48,293 nucleotides of DNA from Bacteroidota bacterium (GCA_947459415.1 CANHDN010000004.1:1-48293); one strand, 5' to 3'. Shown: positions 26,424 through 35,594, numbered from the stretch's first letter. Translations and numbers: made by a program. Notes: generated by a model not told the origin, from the letters alone.

Positions 26424-27653
26424 GTGATAAAAAAATATTTATCGGTTTCTTCAAATACGGTTTTTATAGGTTTGATTTCCCTTGTTTTTTCATTTTTGTT
26501 GTTGAAAATTCAATTAGGGTTTCTTGGTGTAGAACAAAGAGGTATCATGATTCTTGTGCAAGCGAATGTAGCTGTGCTAGTATCGCTTGTTCGTTTTGGA
26601 ATTGGTCAATCAGTTATCAAAGCGATATCAGAACAAGATAAGTCAATAGTTTGTGCTAATTTTTTACTTTTATTAGCTGTTCAGGCGGTTCTCATAGGGT
26701 TAATCGTACTTATAATTTTTTTGTATGGAAATCTTTTCGGGGGCCATCTTCAAAACTTATCATTTTTTGTGATTACTTCGTTTAGTATTTCTAGTTTATT
26801 ATTCAACGCTCTTTCAAACTTTTCTTTTTTGCTACACAGCAGTAAGGTGTTTACAATACAGACAGTGCTTTTTGGGGTTCTTAATATTGGATTCCTTTGG
26901 TTAGCAGGTAAATGTGTTACGATTGGAATAAACATGGCACTTCTTAGCACAGCAGCAGCTCAATTATGTGTAGTAATATTTCTTGCAAAGCTTTTGCCAA
27001 GGTTTCGTTCCCGCCACATAAATAAACAATTGCTTATTCAACTGGTTTTTGGAGGCGCTAGTTCTATCGGTTGGTCTTTTTTAAAAGATCTATCTTATAA
27101 GATTGATCTTTTATTTTTTGGAAGTGTATTGTCAAAATATGATTTCGGTATTTATAGTATTCTGCAGAATCTTTGTCAATCGGTATGGCGTATTACAGAT
27201 CAATTTATGGCATCTTATTCTAAGTATTTGTTGGGAATTAAGAAAGAATATTATATAAAATTTACAAATAACGTCATTTTGATATTAATTTTTTTAACTT
27301 TCTCTGCAATAGGGTTTGCATATTTCCTAATCGTTCCAGTATTTGGATTTATTGCAGGAATTGACTTATCTCAATATCGTTTCCCGGCACTAGTATTGTT
27401 ATACGCTGTATTGGTGTTCAATATATGGAAACTTGTAGCTAACTTTTTCATACAAATCGGACACTATTTTTCTATGTATGTTACTTTAATTACACTAATT
27501 AGTCTTTTCTTTATCCTGAAAAAATTTGTTGTTACATTGGATCAAGCAGTGTTTTCAACAGCTCTTGCTTACTCTATCATATCTATAGTTATGATTTTTT
27601 TATACATCTATGTCAACCGGCAGAACACCTTCCGGAATGAATACTTAAATTAA
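26424..27653 (+). CDS. wzx: Wzx-type flippase (copy 2)
   Basis: A 409-aa polytopic protein with about 11-12 hydrophobic segments, of the MOP/polysaccharide-transporter type; LGVEQRGIMILVQANVAVLVSLVRFGIGQSV is a typical helix 2 to helix 3 region. It starts with GTG at 26424, since no ATG lies near the first membrane span; the first in-frame ATG would remove a helix. It is shorter than the flippase at 6112-7551 and shows no obvious similarity to it, so it probably moves a different repeat unit, likely the one built by this cassette. Confidence 0.82.
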   Translation: MIKKYLSVSSNTVFIGLISLVFSFLLLKIQLGFLGVEQRGIMILVQANVAVLVSLVRFGIGQSVIKAISEQDKSIVCANFLLLLAVQAVLIGLIVLIIFLYGNLFGGHLQNLSFFVITSFSISSLLFNALSNFSFLLHSSKVFTIQTVLFGVLNIGFLWLAGKCVTIGINMALLSTAAAQLCVVIFLAKLLPRFRSRHINKQLLIQLVFGGASSIGWSFLKDLSYKIDLLFFGSVLSKYDFGIYSILQNLCQSVWRITDQFMASYSKYLLGIKKEYYIKFTNNVILILIFLTFSAIGFAYFLIVPVFGFIAGIDLSQYRFPALVLLYAVLVFNIWKLVANFFIQIGHYFSMYVTLITLISLFFILKKFVVTLDQAVFSTALAYSIISIVMIFLYIYVNRQNTFRNEYLN

Positions 27654-27659
27654 ATAAAT

Positions 27660-28508
27660 ATGCGTTCAGTAAAAGTTAGAATTTCAAAAATGAAGTGGTG
27701 GGTGATTGAGAATCTTTTTGTATCACCCATAAAATTTGTACTTGAAAATCTGTATTTCCCTGTTCTTGTTCGGGTGCTTCAATCCCTTAATTCAAAAGGT
27801 AAACTTGATTTCCCCAATAAGGAAATAATTATGGATGTTAAAACCGTTTCGCAGTTATCTCGACTTCGTTCATGCAAAAAGGAGCCCTCTACTGTTCAGT
27901 GGGTGCTTAGAGATTTGAAAGAGGGTGATGTTTTATTTGATATTGGTGCAAATGTAGGTGCTTATTCTTTGGTTGCCGCAGCTGCTGGTGTAGAAAACTT
28001 GAGTATATATTCTTTTGAACCCAGCCCATTTACTTTTGCATCACTATGCAAAAATGTATCATTAAACAAGTTCGGCGACAAAATATATCCACTTCTAATG
28101 GCACTTGGAGCGAAGACAGAATTATCAAGGTTTTTCCTTTCCTCTAATGTTGCTGGATCAGCGGAGCATGCCCTAGGAGAGCCAATTGACATGTACGGCA
28201 AAAGATTTATACCAGTTGAAATTCAAACAGTGATAAGTATCACGATTGATGAAGCAATAAAAATTTTTGGCATCAAAACTCCTACTCATATCAAGATCGA
28301 TGTGGATGGATTTGAATTGAATGTATTGCAGGGGGCAACAGAGGTATTAGCTTCATCAAGAATTCGCCACTTGTTAGTAGAAGTTAGGGAGGATAGTGAA
28401 GAATGTTTGTCAATTCTTAAACTCTTGAACTCCTTTGGTTTTTTACTTACAAGGAAGGGGTATGCGACTACAGATGGATTCTCTAACTACGAATTCGAAA
28501 AGGCCTAG
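27660..28508 (+). CDS. FkbM-family methyltransferase
   Basis: A 282-aa SAM-dependent methyltransferase of the FkbM type, which usually O-methylates sugars or polyketides. The FkbM core is visible: VLFDIGANVGAYSLVAA (near residues 91-107), YSFEPSPFTFASLCKNV, and HIKIDVDGFELNVLQGA with RHLLVEVRE. An N-terminal extension of about 80 residues precedes the core. It begins 6 bp after the flippase gene. In a capsule cassette it probably methylates a sugar of the repeat unit or caps the chain end; the position is unknown. Confidence 0.88.
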   Translation: MRSVKVRISKMKWWVIENLFVSPIKFVLENLYFPVLVRVLQSLNSKGKLDFPNKEIIMDVKTVSQLSRLRSCKKEPSTVQWVLRDLKEGDVLFDIGANVGAYSLVAAAAGVENLSIYSFEPSPFTFASLCKNVSLNKFGDKIYPLLMALGAKTELSRFFLSSNVAGSAEHALGEPIDMYGKRFIPVEIQTVISITIDEAIKIFGIKTPTHIKIDVDGFELNVLQGATEVLASSRIRHLLVEVREDSEECLSILKLLNSFGFLLTRKGYATTDGFSNYEFEKA

Positions 28509-28672
28509 GTAATTAAAAACAAAGTATTTGACTTTGTAACTTTATGAACTAGAGTAACATGTCTTTATAAGAATGCTCATTTACTCGGGGATTATAGACT
28601 GATGCCAATAAAAATAAAAATTCACATAAAGCATACACCAATTTTTTTAGTTAAATATTAATCTGAATAAAA
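28509..28672. other. Intergenic gap with a small hairpin
   Basis: A perfect 7-bp inverted repeat (ACAAAGT/ACTTTGT, 28519-28537, 5-nt loop) lies 10 bp after the FkbM stop codon. It has no T run, so it is a weak terminator candidate. Nothing else was recognised in the gap. Confidence 0.3.
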
Positions 28673-29932
28673 ATGAAAGTAAATTTAAACTATGTCAGCC
28701 CCTTAGGAAACTATTATTTAAGAGAAATTGAGCAAGCTGAGTATCTTAAGTACAATTACCAAGCTGCCTGTCCTTGTTGTATATCATCAAATCGAACAAC
28801 ATTAGCACAGATCAAATCAGACAACAAAGATCAATTTGTTCTTGATTACGTGATTTGCAATGAATGTGGACATGCTTACTACAATTACACACCAAGTGAA
28901 AAGAGCTCGGAGGAGTTTTATCAAAGTCAGTGGCACCGTTACCTTAACCAGCAAAATGTAGCTCCTGTAAATATCAAACCCAATTACTCTATATGGTCGC
29001 CCATTCATCATATACGGGATTTAGACTTGAGGAAAGACATACGCATATTAGATTTTGGATGTGGTACAGGAGATGGATTGAAGTCGCTTGAAATCGAAGG
29101 ATTTAAGGATTTTTACGGTGTAGAAATAGGAGCAAAGCGTTTCCAGATATCGAAAAGTAATTTTCCAGGCCGTGTGGTGTGGGGCTCAGTCAATGAAGCA
29201 ATTACACTAGCAGAAAAAGTAGGTTTGTTTGATTTAATATTCCTTAATCACGTTGCCGAACATTTGGTAAGCCCACGAAACTTAATCAAAGAACTTAGTA
29301 AACTGTTGTCAGAAAATGGTATCATAATTGTATCCGTACCAAATGTGCTCGCTGAATCGCCTATTCATCTACCACTATATTATCCACATTTGCATAATTA
29401 TACACCCTATTCTTTTAAAGCGATTTACGATGCCGCAGGACTAAATACTTACTTATGGGATGGCAAAAATTCGCAATTAGCAGTAGCAGGCTCTAGAAAA
29501 CCGATACATGCAAAAAAATATGTTGAAGTCAAAAGCGAAAATTTTGATTGTAACAATAGGGTCAGTAAAGCACTTGAATACATCAAAAAACCTTTCGAAT
29601 TAAATAAAGGTACATTCAATATAAACTATTTTAACCCAGGTTTATTCAATGCCACCAATAATGGATTCATCGCTTGGAATAATTTAAGTTCATTATTTTT
29701 TACTAAATGTATACATGCAGTTAAAAATATATCAGATGTATTGGCTTTTATTACTCGCAAGGAAAGAATTAAGTCTTTAGCTAAAAGTGTTTCAATTAAA
29801 GCAACACAATTCCCATTAGTTAGAAGTTCTATTATGGGGGTAGAATATATCAGTGTTACAGTTGAAGATGACGGGAAAGATAAACTTACATTTTATACTA
29901 ACAGTGGAAGATTGACTGTTTTAGACAAATGA
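28673..29932 (+). CDS. Class I SAM methyltransferase with N-terminal zinc-binding motif
   Basis: A 419-aa protein. Residues 33-65 hold two Cys pairs (C33-x-x-C36 and C62-x-x-C65), a probable zinc ribbon as seen in several sugar C-methyltransferases. A SAM-binding domain follows, with RILDFGCGTGDGLKSLE and LIFLNHVAEHL. The last 140 residues are unrecognised and might bind the acceptor or membrane. Base composition is richer in G+C than the genes after 34 kb. It stands alone between two gaps of 164 and 298 bp, which may mean separate acquisition. The substrate is unknown. Confidence 0.8.
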   Translation: MKVNLNYVSPLGNYYLREIEQAEYLKYNYQAACPCCISSNRTTLAQIKSDNKDQFVLDYVICNECGHAYYNYTPSEKSSEEFYQSQWHRYLNQQNVAPVNIKPNYSIWSPIHHIRDLDLRKDIRILDFGCGTGDGLKSLEIEGFKDFYGVEIGAKRFQISKSNFPGRVVWGSVNEAITLAEKVGLFDLIFLNHVAEHLVSPRNLIKELSKLLSENGIIIVSVPNVLAESPIHLPLYYPHLHNYTPYSFKAIYDAAGLNTYLWDGKNSQLAVAGSRKPIHAKKYVEVKSENFDCNNRVSKALEYIKKPFELNKGTFNINYFNPGLFNATNNGFIAWNNLSSLFFTKCIHAVKNISDVLAFITRKERIKSLAKSVSIKATQFPLVRSSIMGVEYISVTVEDDGKDKLTFYTNSGRLTVLDK

Positions 29933-30230
29933 TGATCTCAAAAAAATATTTTAAATTTGTGCAACAAGTTTAAACTTCTAGATGATACATGATGTCAAAC
30001 AATAAATTGAACAAACGTCTTCTGGAAAAGAGTGTATGTTTATGAACAAAATATTTCTTAACTAATTAGAAAATAAACTTACTTATAGATATAAATTAAT
30101 CTTGATTTTTACTACTTAAAATTTGGCGTTTCACATTTCTTCTTAGGCAAGTAATTGTCGAAGAAGCTCATTGCATAAAGTTTTTAAGAATCAAATTGAA
30201 AAGAAGTGAAATTTATTAAGCTAAATTGAT
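29933..30230. other. Intergenic gap of 298 bp, no gene seen
   Basis: No coding remnant was recognised. It contains a TAAATTTG sequence (29952-29959) that fits the -7 consensus but lies about 270 bp before the next start codon, and a 12-bp palindrome AAGTTTAAACTT (29966-29977). Neither is convincing in such AT-rich DNA. Confidence 0.3.
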
Positions 30231-31163
30231 ATGCAGCAATTAACAAATTATAAAACTTATTTTATGATAACCAATCTTAAAGGACTTTATACTGGTTTAG
30301 TCAGTTTCTTTTACAAAATCAGGATGTCTAGCTTTATTCATAGACTGATTTCAAAAAAATACAATCATAAACAAATAAATCTCACGCCTCTGCAGGAAGG
30401 AGTACTGAGGAATCTCAAGGAAAAAGGATATTCGATGTTGCACATCGATGAGGTCTTTGGTGTGGGTTATTACTCAAATAATCTGATACCTATTGCAAAG
30501 GTTGTAAAAGAAAAACTTAATGAAGATTTGATTATGGAAGGTGGTGGTGACCGTTTTAAAAGAGGTAAAGATTTTGTGGCGCGTTTTTATGATGAAGATA
30601 AACCTATTTCTTTTGCCGATAAGATCAATGAACTTGTAATAAATGATTTCTTCTACGATCTTGCCGTGAAATATTTGGATACACATCCGCGCATCACTAA
30701 TATAGATTACTGGCTCAATATTCCTAAACAGGATGCGCCAAAAAGTTCACAGAAATGGCATCGCGATTATGAGGACCTAAAATTATTAAAAGTATTCCTT
30801 TACTTGGGAGATGTAACATCAGAATCGGGACCTCTTTCTTATGTTGAATCATCACAGCGTAATGGTAAATTTGGTGAACTCTTTCCAAGGAAATTTCCAA
30901 ATGGTGTTGTCGTGGATGATAAAGATATCGACGCATACTTTACCAAAAACGAGCAGAAAACGTTTACGCTGAAAGACGGTACACTTGTTTTTGCTGATAC
31001 AAGTGGCTTACATAAAGGCGGACATTGCACAAGTGACGAACGTTTCCTTTATACATTTACTTACACATCTTTCGCCGGCATTTCTCCCCGTAACTTTAAA
31101 ATTTCTAATGACAAAGCATTTGATGAAGTAGAAGGTCGTAAAAAAATTTCGTTGGTTGAATAA
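30231..31163 (+). CDS. Phytanoyl-CoA dioxygenase-like Fe(II)/2-oxoglutarate oxygenase
   Basis: A 310-aa protein of the PhyH type. The iron-binding triad is visible as His177 and Asp179 in KWHRDYED and His261 in SGLHKGGH, with Arg271 in SDERFLYTF placed to bind 2-oxoglutarate. These residues indicate an active oxygenase that would hydroxylate or otherwise oxidise a small molecule or sugar. It could start at 30231 or at the Met 11 codons later. It lies just before the cytidylyltransferase and transketolase genes, so it may tailor the same sugar. This enzyme type is unusual in capsule loci, and the substrate is unknown. Confidence 0.82.
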   Translation: MQQLTNYKTYFMITNLKGLYTGLVSFFYKIRMSSFIHRLISKKYNHKQINLTPLQEGVLRNLKEKGYSMLHIDEVFGVGYYSNNLIPIAKVVKEKLNEDLIMEGGGDRFKRGKDFVARFYDEDKPISFADKINELVINDFFYDLAVKYLDTHPRITNIDYWLNIPKQDAPKSSQKWHRDYEDLKLLKVFLYLGDVTSESGPLSYVESSQRNGKFGELFPRKFPNGVVVDDKDIDAYFTKNEQKTFTLKDGTLVFADTSGLHKGGHCTSDERFLYTFTYTSFAGISPRNFKISNDKAFDEVEGRKKISLVE

Positions 31164-31209
31164 TACTTAAGTTATTAAATTTCCAATTTAGCATAATATA
31201 ATTTTAATA

Positions 31210-31956
31210 ATGAAAGTGATTGCATTGATTCCTGCTCGTTCGGGGTCTAAAAGGATTATAAACAAAAATATAAAGCTACTCAATCAACACCCCCTAATTG
31301 CCTATACTATAAGGTCGGCAGTTGAAAGTGGTGTGTTTGAAAAAGTGGTTTGCGTAACCGATGATGAGCAATATGCAGCCATAGCCAAATACTACGGTGC
31401 CGAAGTTCCACATCTGCGTCCGTATGAGATATCGGGTGATAAATCTTTCGATATAGAATGGGTACAATGGATATTGAATTACCTTCTTAATGCAAGTGAA
31501 TCATACGACGCGTTTAGCATCCTGCGGCCAACAAACCCATTTAGACTACCTTACACTATACAACGAGCATGCAAACTTTTTTTAGAAAATGCATCAGCAG
31601 ATTCATTGCGAGCGGTACAGAAAGTAACAGAGCACCCTGGCAAAATGTGGTTGCTTGATAACAATAGGATGTTCCCACTACTTCCCTTCAAGAGCGAAGC
31701 CGTTCCATGGCATAGCTCACAATATAATTCATTACCTGAAGTATATATTCAGAATGCGAGCCTTGAGATTGCATGGACAAAAGTAGCATTTTTTAAGGGC
31801 AGCATCGCTGGAAATTCAATCATTCCTTTTGTAAGCGAAGGATTGGAGGGATTTGACATCAACAATCCAGAAGACTGGATACTTGCAGAACATTTTATCA
31901 AAACTGGCGAAGGCAAATTAATAGATATTCAAATCAAACCTTTTAACAAAAAATAA
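31210..31956 (+). CDS. neuA: NeuA-type CMP-ulosonate (acylneuraminate) cytidylyltransferase
   Basis: A 248-aa cytidylyltransferase that activates a ulosonic acid with CTP. The N-terminal nucleotide-binding signature IPARSGSKRIINKNI (residues 7-21), LRPTNPFR, and FDINNPEDW near the C-terminus identify the NeuA/KdsB-like group and favour the NeuA side. There is no C-terminal phosphatase fusion; a separate HAD phosphatase is at 23636. It ends 1 bp before the transketolase gene. It completes a NeuB-phosphatase-NeuA pathway, although separated from neuB by about 7.6 kb of other genes. Confidence 0.9.
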   Translation: MKVIALIPARSGSKRIINKNIKLLNQHPLIAYTIRSAVESGVFEKVVCVTDDEQYAAIAKYYGAEVPHLRPYEISGDKSFDIEWVQWILNYLLNASESYDAFSILRPTNPFRLPYTIQRACKLFLENASADSLRAVQKVTEHPGKMWLLDNNRMFPLLPFKSEAVPWHSSQYNSLPEVYIQNASLEIAWTKVAFFKGSIAGNSIIPFVSEGLEGFDINNPEDWILAEHFIKTGEGKLIDIQIKPFNKK

Positions 31957-31957
31957 C

Positions 31958-33901
31958 ATGGGTGATCAAATAGGCGAAATCGTAAATGGAAAACTAATCT
32001 ACATTCCTTTCCAAGAATTTTTACGTATTAAAAATTCGAATTTAAGTAAGCTTCACAAACTTAAATTACTTTGCTCTTTGTGTAGACTCAATGTATTGTA
32101 TATGGTGGCTAACGCCGGTTCGGGCCATCTTGGCAGCAGCTTCAGCAGTATGGAAATAATGAGCCTAATGCTTTCAGAGGTGGATTCAGGCAAAGCTGAT
32201 CAAAATACTTCGCCTGTGTTCTTCTCTTCAAAAGGTCATGATGCACCTGCGCTTTACAGCGTGATGATAGGTTTAGGAAATCTTGAATTTTCATTGATTC
32301 ATCAACTGAGGCGCCTACATGGGTTACCCGGTCATCCAGATGTTCTTACCCCAGGTATCGTCACCAATACAGGCTCTCTAGGTATGGGTGTTTCAAAGGC
32401 AAAGGGGATGATATTCGCAGATAGGATTAAAAAAATCAGTAAAAACTATTATGTTCTAACAGGTGATGGAGAGTTGCAGGAAGGACAATTCTGGGAATCA
32501 TTGATTTCTGCAAAGAACTTTATGATGGGGGAGCTAACTGTTATTATTGATCATAACAAATTACAATCAGATACTTTTGTAAATAAAGTATCTGATTTGG
32601 GTGACCTGGAAGCAAAACTTGCATCTTTTGGATGGAAAGTATACAGAGTTGATGGAAATGATATTGAAGCATTGTTTGAAGTGATTGAAGAAGGAAAAAA
32701 AGTTATCAATCAACCTAAAGTAATCATTGCAGATACAATAAAAGGTAAAGGTGTTTCTTTTATGGAAAACAGTTCTTTTGACTCTGATGTTGAATATTAC
32801 AAATTTCATAGTGGTGCACCTAATGAAGACAACTACAATAAGGCGGCTTTAGAACTGCTCAACGATATCATATCTAATTTTAATTCATATGGTTTAGGAG
32901 AAGTCGTTTATGAAGAAATCAATCGGGCTGCTATTCCAACAACATCTTTAGGTAAACAGGAAAAACTTGTACATGCTTATTCAGAAGCACTTATTGCAGA
33001 AACTGAAAAAAATCCATATATCGTAGCACTTGATGCAGATCTTATACTCGATACTGGATTAATTCCTTTCAAAGATAAATTCCCCGATCGCTTCATTGAG
33101 TGCGGTATTGCAGAACAAGACATGGTATCTGTAGCAGGTGGGATGGCGCTGAATGGAATTTTGCCCATTGTACATTCTTTCTCTTGTTTTCTATCTAGTC
33201 GACCTAATGAGCAGATTTATAATAACGCAACCGAAAGAACAAAAGTTATTTATGTGGGTTCTCTCTCCGGTTTGTTGCCAGCAGGCCCAGGCCATTCACA
33301 TCAGGCGGTGAGAGATATTGCAACACTTTCTTCTTGCCCGGGTCTTGTTATCGTAGAACCCTGTTGTGATGCAGAAACAAAAAAAATTGTACAATGGGCG
33401 CTGAATGAAGCAAGCACCAGCGTATATATCCGTCTTGTAAGTTTGCCGGTAGAAGTTCCTTTTGAATGGAATGAGCAAAGCTGCAGACCTGGAATAGGTG
33501 CATTTGTAAAACAAGGATCTGATATGCTTATCATTTCATATGGTCCTATGTTCCTCAAACATGCATACCAAGTTGCTGAAAAACTTGAAAATGAAAAAGG
33601 TATATCAGTGGCAGTGATGAATTTCCCATGGCTGAATCAGGTTGATGGTGTATGGCTTGCATCAAAAGTAAAATCATTCAAATCAATCATTACCATTGAT
33701 AATCATTATTTTGAGGGAGGACTTGGACAGAAACTGAATTCGATTATTGCAATTCAAAATATTAATGTCAAAATTACCAATTTTGCGGTGGATGATATTC
33801 CTGCATCAGGTCAACCATTAGAAGTGCTTGCTTTTCATGAATTGGATATTGATTCAATTTTTAATAAATTAATCAATATGTTTTATGCTCAGAAAAATTA
33901 A
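31958..33901 (+). CDS. Transketolase-family ThDP enzyme (single chain)
   Basis: A 647-aa thiamine-diphosphate enzyme with both halves of transketolase in one chain. The N-terminal half has NAGSGHLGSS (His57) and the ThDP/metal motif GDGELQEGQFWES (from Gly169) ending with DHNKLQSD. The pyrimidine-binding half has GIAEQDMVSVAGG with catalytic Glu386, then GPGHSHQAVRDIA. The C-terminal domain spans about 500-640. It differs from a central-metabolism transketolase in the GPGHSHQ loop and in its capsule setting. It would move a two-carbon ketol unit to an aldehyde, perhaps making a ketose or branched sugar. Its last 17 bp overlap the next gene. Confidence 0.88.
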   Translation: MGDQIGEIVNGKLIYIPFQEFLRIKNSNLSKLHKLKLLCSLCRLNVLYMVANAGSGHLGSSFSSMEIMSLMLSEVDSGKADQNTSPVFFSSKGHDAPALYSVMIGLGNLEFSLIHQLRRLHGLPGHPDVLTPGIVTNTGSLGMGVSKAKGMIFADRIKKISKNYYVLTGDGELQEGQFWESLISAKNFMMGELTVIIDHNKLQSDTFVNKVSDLGDLEAKLASFGWKVYRVDGNDIEALFEVIEEGKKVINQPKVIIADTIKGKGVSFMENSSFDSDVEYYKFHSGAPNEDNYNKAALELLNDIISNFNSYGLGEVVYEEINRAAIPTTSLGKQEKLVHAYSEALIAETEKNPYIVALDADLILDTGLIPFKDKFPDRFIECGIAEQDMVSVAGGMALNGILPIVHSFSCFLSSRPNEQIYNNATERTKVIYVGSLSGLLPAGPGHSHQAVRDIATLSSCPGLVIVEPCCDAETKKIVQWALNEASTSVYIRLVSLPVEVPFEWNEQSCRPGIGAFVKQGSDMLIISYGPMFLKHAYQVAEKLENEKGISVAVMNFPWLNQVDGVWLASKVKSFKSIITIDNHYFEGGLGQKLNSIIAIQNINVKITNFAVDDIPASGQPLEVLAFHELDIDSIFNKLINMFYAQKN

Positions 33902-35594
33902 AGCAAAATCATCTATGAAAATTAGTTGGAAACAATATTTAAAGCGTTTTTATCTAATACGTGAGGCAATCAGGTGCTATAGAAGTATCTTAGGCCAACC
34001 AGATTGGAAAAATAAGATTAATGAATCATATTTCAAAATAATTAAAACCGAATCTAATGAAAAAATTTTGATTGCTACTGGGGGAGGCTCTTATTTATCT
34101 GGTGTGTCTATAGAAAGTATGTTGGGATTAGCATTAACCCTCAGAGGTCAACAAGTTCATATTCTAATGTGCGATGAAGTATTACCTGCCTGTTTTCAAA
34201 GTGATATTGATTGGGATAGAAATGAAAAGAAATTTGCTGAAAATGGCCCATCGGCCATTTTTTGTAGCGCCTGTTTTAAGCCATCAGCAAAAATGTATCA
34301 ATCGCTTGGTTTTACAGTGCATAGAATTAGTGATATGGTATCTTCAGAAGAGAGAATTGATATTCGCAAAATTGTAAATGATATACGATATAAAGATATT
34401 CGATATCATATTTATGATGATATTCCTGTTGGAGAGCATGCGTATGCAGGAACACTTCGTTTTTATGCAAAAGCAGAACTTAGTGACCCTTTTTCAGAAA
34501 ATATACTTAGAAAATATCTTGAAGCTTCAATTATTAGCACAATTGCAATTAAAAGGTTATGTAAAAAAATTAGCTTTCATCGTGCTGTGCTACATCATGG
34601 TATATATGTTCCACAAGGGGTATTTGCTGAATCATTAATACATTTGAAGATACCAATAGTAACTTGGCACGTAGCATATAGGAAAGAAACTTTTATGTTT
34701 AGTCATCAAGGTACCTATCATAGGACACTTATGACAGAACCAGTAAGTATTTGGGAAGACATCCCTTGGTCAGAAAAACTAAATAATGAAACATTAGAAT
34801 ATCTCAATAGCAGATGGTTTGGATCAAAAGACTGGATACATTTTCACCGGAATACAGTTTTTGATAAAAAAATCTTATATGACAAATTATGTATTTCCAA
34901 GGATAAGCCATACATCTTATTACTTACAAATGTTATGTGGGATGCACAACTTCACTATCCTAATAATGCATTTAATAGCATGCTTGAATGGATAAAATAT
35001 TCTATTAATTGGTTTATTAAAAATCCTGAATTACAACTTGTAATTAGAGTACATCCTGCAGAACTTACAGGTACACTTCCTTCTCGTCAATTAGTTGTAG
35101 AAGAGATTGAAAAAGAATTTGGTGACCTTCCAGAAAATATTATTTTAATTGGGCCTGAGAATGCTATTAGTACTTATATACTTGCAGAAGATTGCAATGC
35201 TGCAATAATTTATGGTACTAAAACTGGTGTTGAACTTGCAGCCAAAGGTGTTCCAGTAATCGTTGCAGGCGAAGCATGGATTAGAAATAAAGGAATTTCT
35301 ATAGACGTTAATACTCCTTTAGAATATGAATCTGTACTTAATTCACTTCCATTCAAAGAACGTATGCCGGAGTCAGAAATTATACGAGCAAGAAAATATG
35401 CCTTTCATTTCTTTTTTCGCCGCATGATACCCTTATCTTTCGTAAAATCCAATAAACATAGAATAACTCCATTTGAATTTGATATCAAAGATATTTCTGA
35501 ATTACAATCAGGTAAAAATAGAGGACTTGATATAATTTGTGACGGTATAATAAATGGGTCACCATTTGTTTATAATCCTGAACAATTCTATTAA
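33885..35594 (+). CDS. KpsC/KpsS-like capsule polysaccharide biosynthesis protein
   Basis: A 569-aa cytoplasmic protein with a GT-B-like C-terminal half: LVIRVHPAE near residue 385, then NIILIGPEN, STYILAEDCNAAIIYGTKTGVELAAKGVPVIVAGEAW. This block matches the donor-site region of capsule synthesis proteins such as KpsC/KpsS, which are Kdo transferases using CMP-Kdo. The N-terminal 330 residues are unrecognised, with GGGSYLSGVSIESMLGLAL resembling a GT-B first strand and helix. The start could be 33885 or the Met at 33915. Sitting directly after neuA and the transketolase, it is a candidate CMP-ulosonate transferase. That role is inferred. Confidence 0.68.
   Translation: MLRKIKAKSSMKISWKQYLKRFYLIREAIRCYRSILGQPDWKNKINESYFKIIKTESNEKILIATGGGSYLSGVSIESMLGLALTLRGQQVHILMCDEVLPACFQSDIDWDRNEKKFAENGPSAIFCSACFKPSAKMYQSLGFTVHRISDMVSSEERIDIRKIVNDIRYKDIRYHIYDDIPVGEHAYAGTLRFYAKAELSDPFSENILRKYLEASIISTIAIKRLCKKISFHRAVLHHGIYVPQGVFAESLIHLKIPIVTWHVAYRKETFMFSHQGTYHRTLMTEPVSIWEDIPWSEKLNNETLEYLNSRWFGSKDWIHFHRNTVFDKKILYDKLCISKDKPYILLLTNVMWDAQLHYPNNAFNSMLEWIKYSINWFIKNPELQLVIRVHPAELTGTLPSRQLVVEEIEKEFGDLPENIILIGPENAISTYILAEDCNAAIIYGTKTGVELAAKGVPVIVAGEAWIRNKGISIDVNTPLEYESVLNSLPFKERMPESEIIRARKYAFHFFFRRMIPLSFVKSNKHRITPFEFDIKDISELQSGKNRGLDIICDGIINGSPFVYNPEQFY

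Noticed and set aside
29952..29959. TAAATTTG matching the -7 promoter consensus
   Set aside because: It lies about 270 bp from the next start codon with no -33 element, and such matches are frequent by chance in this AT-rich DNA.
29966..29977. 12-bp palindrome AAGTTTAAACTT as an operator
   Set aside because: A single AT-rich palindrome with no second copy and no nearby regulator gene; chance is likely.
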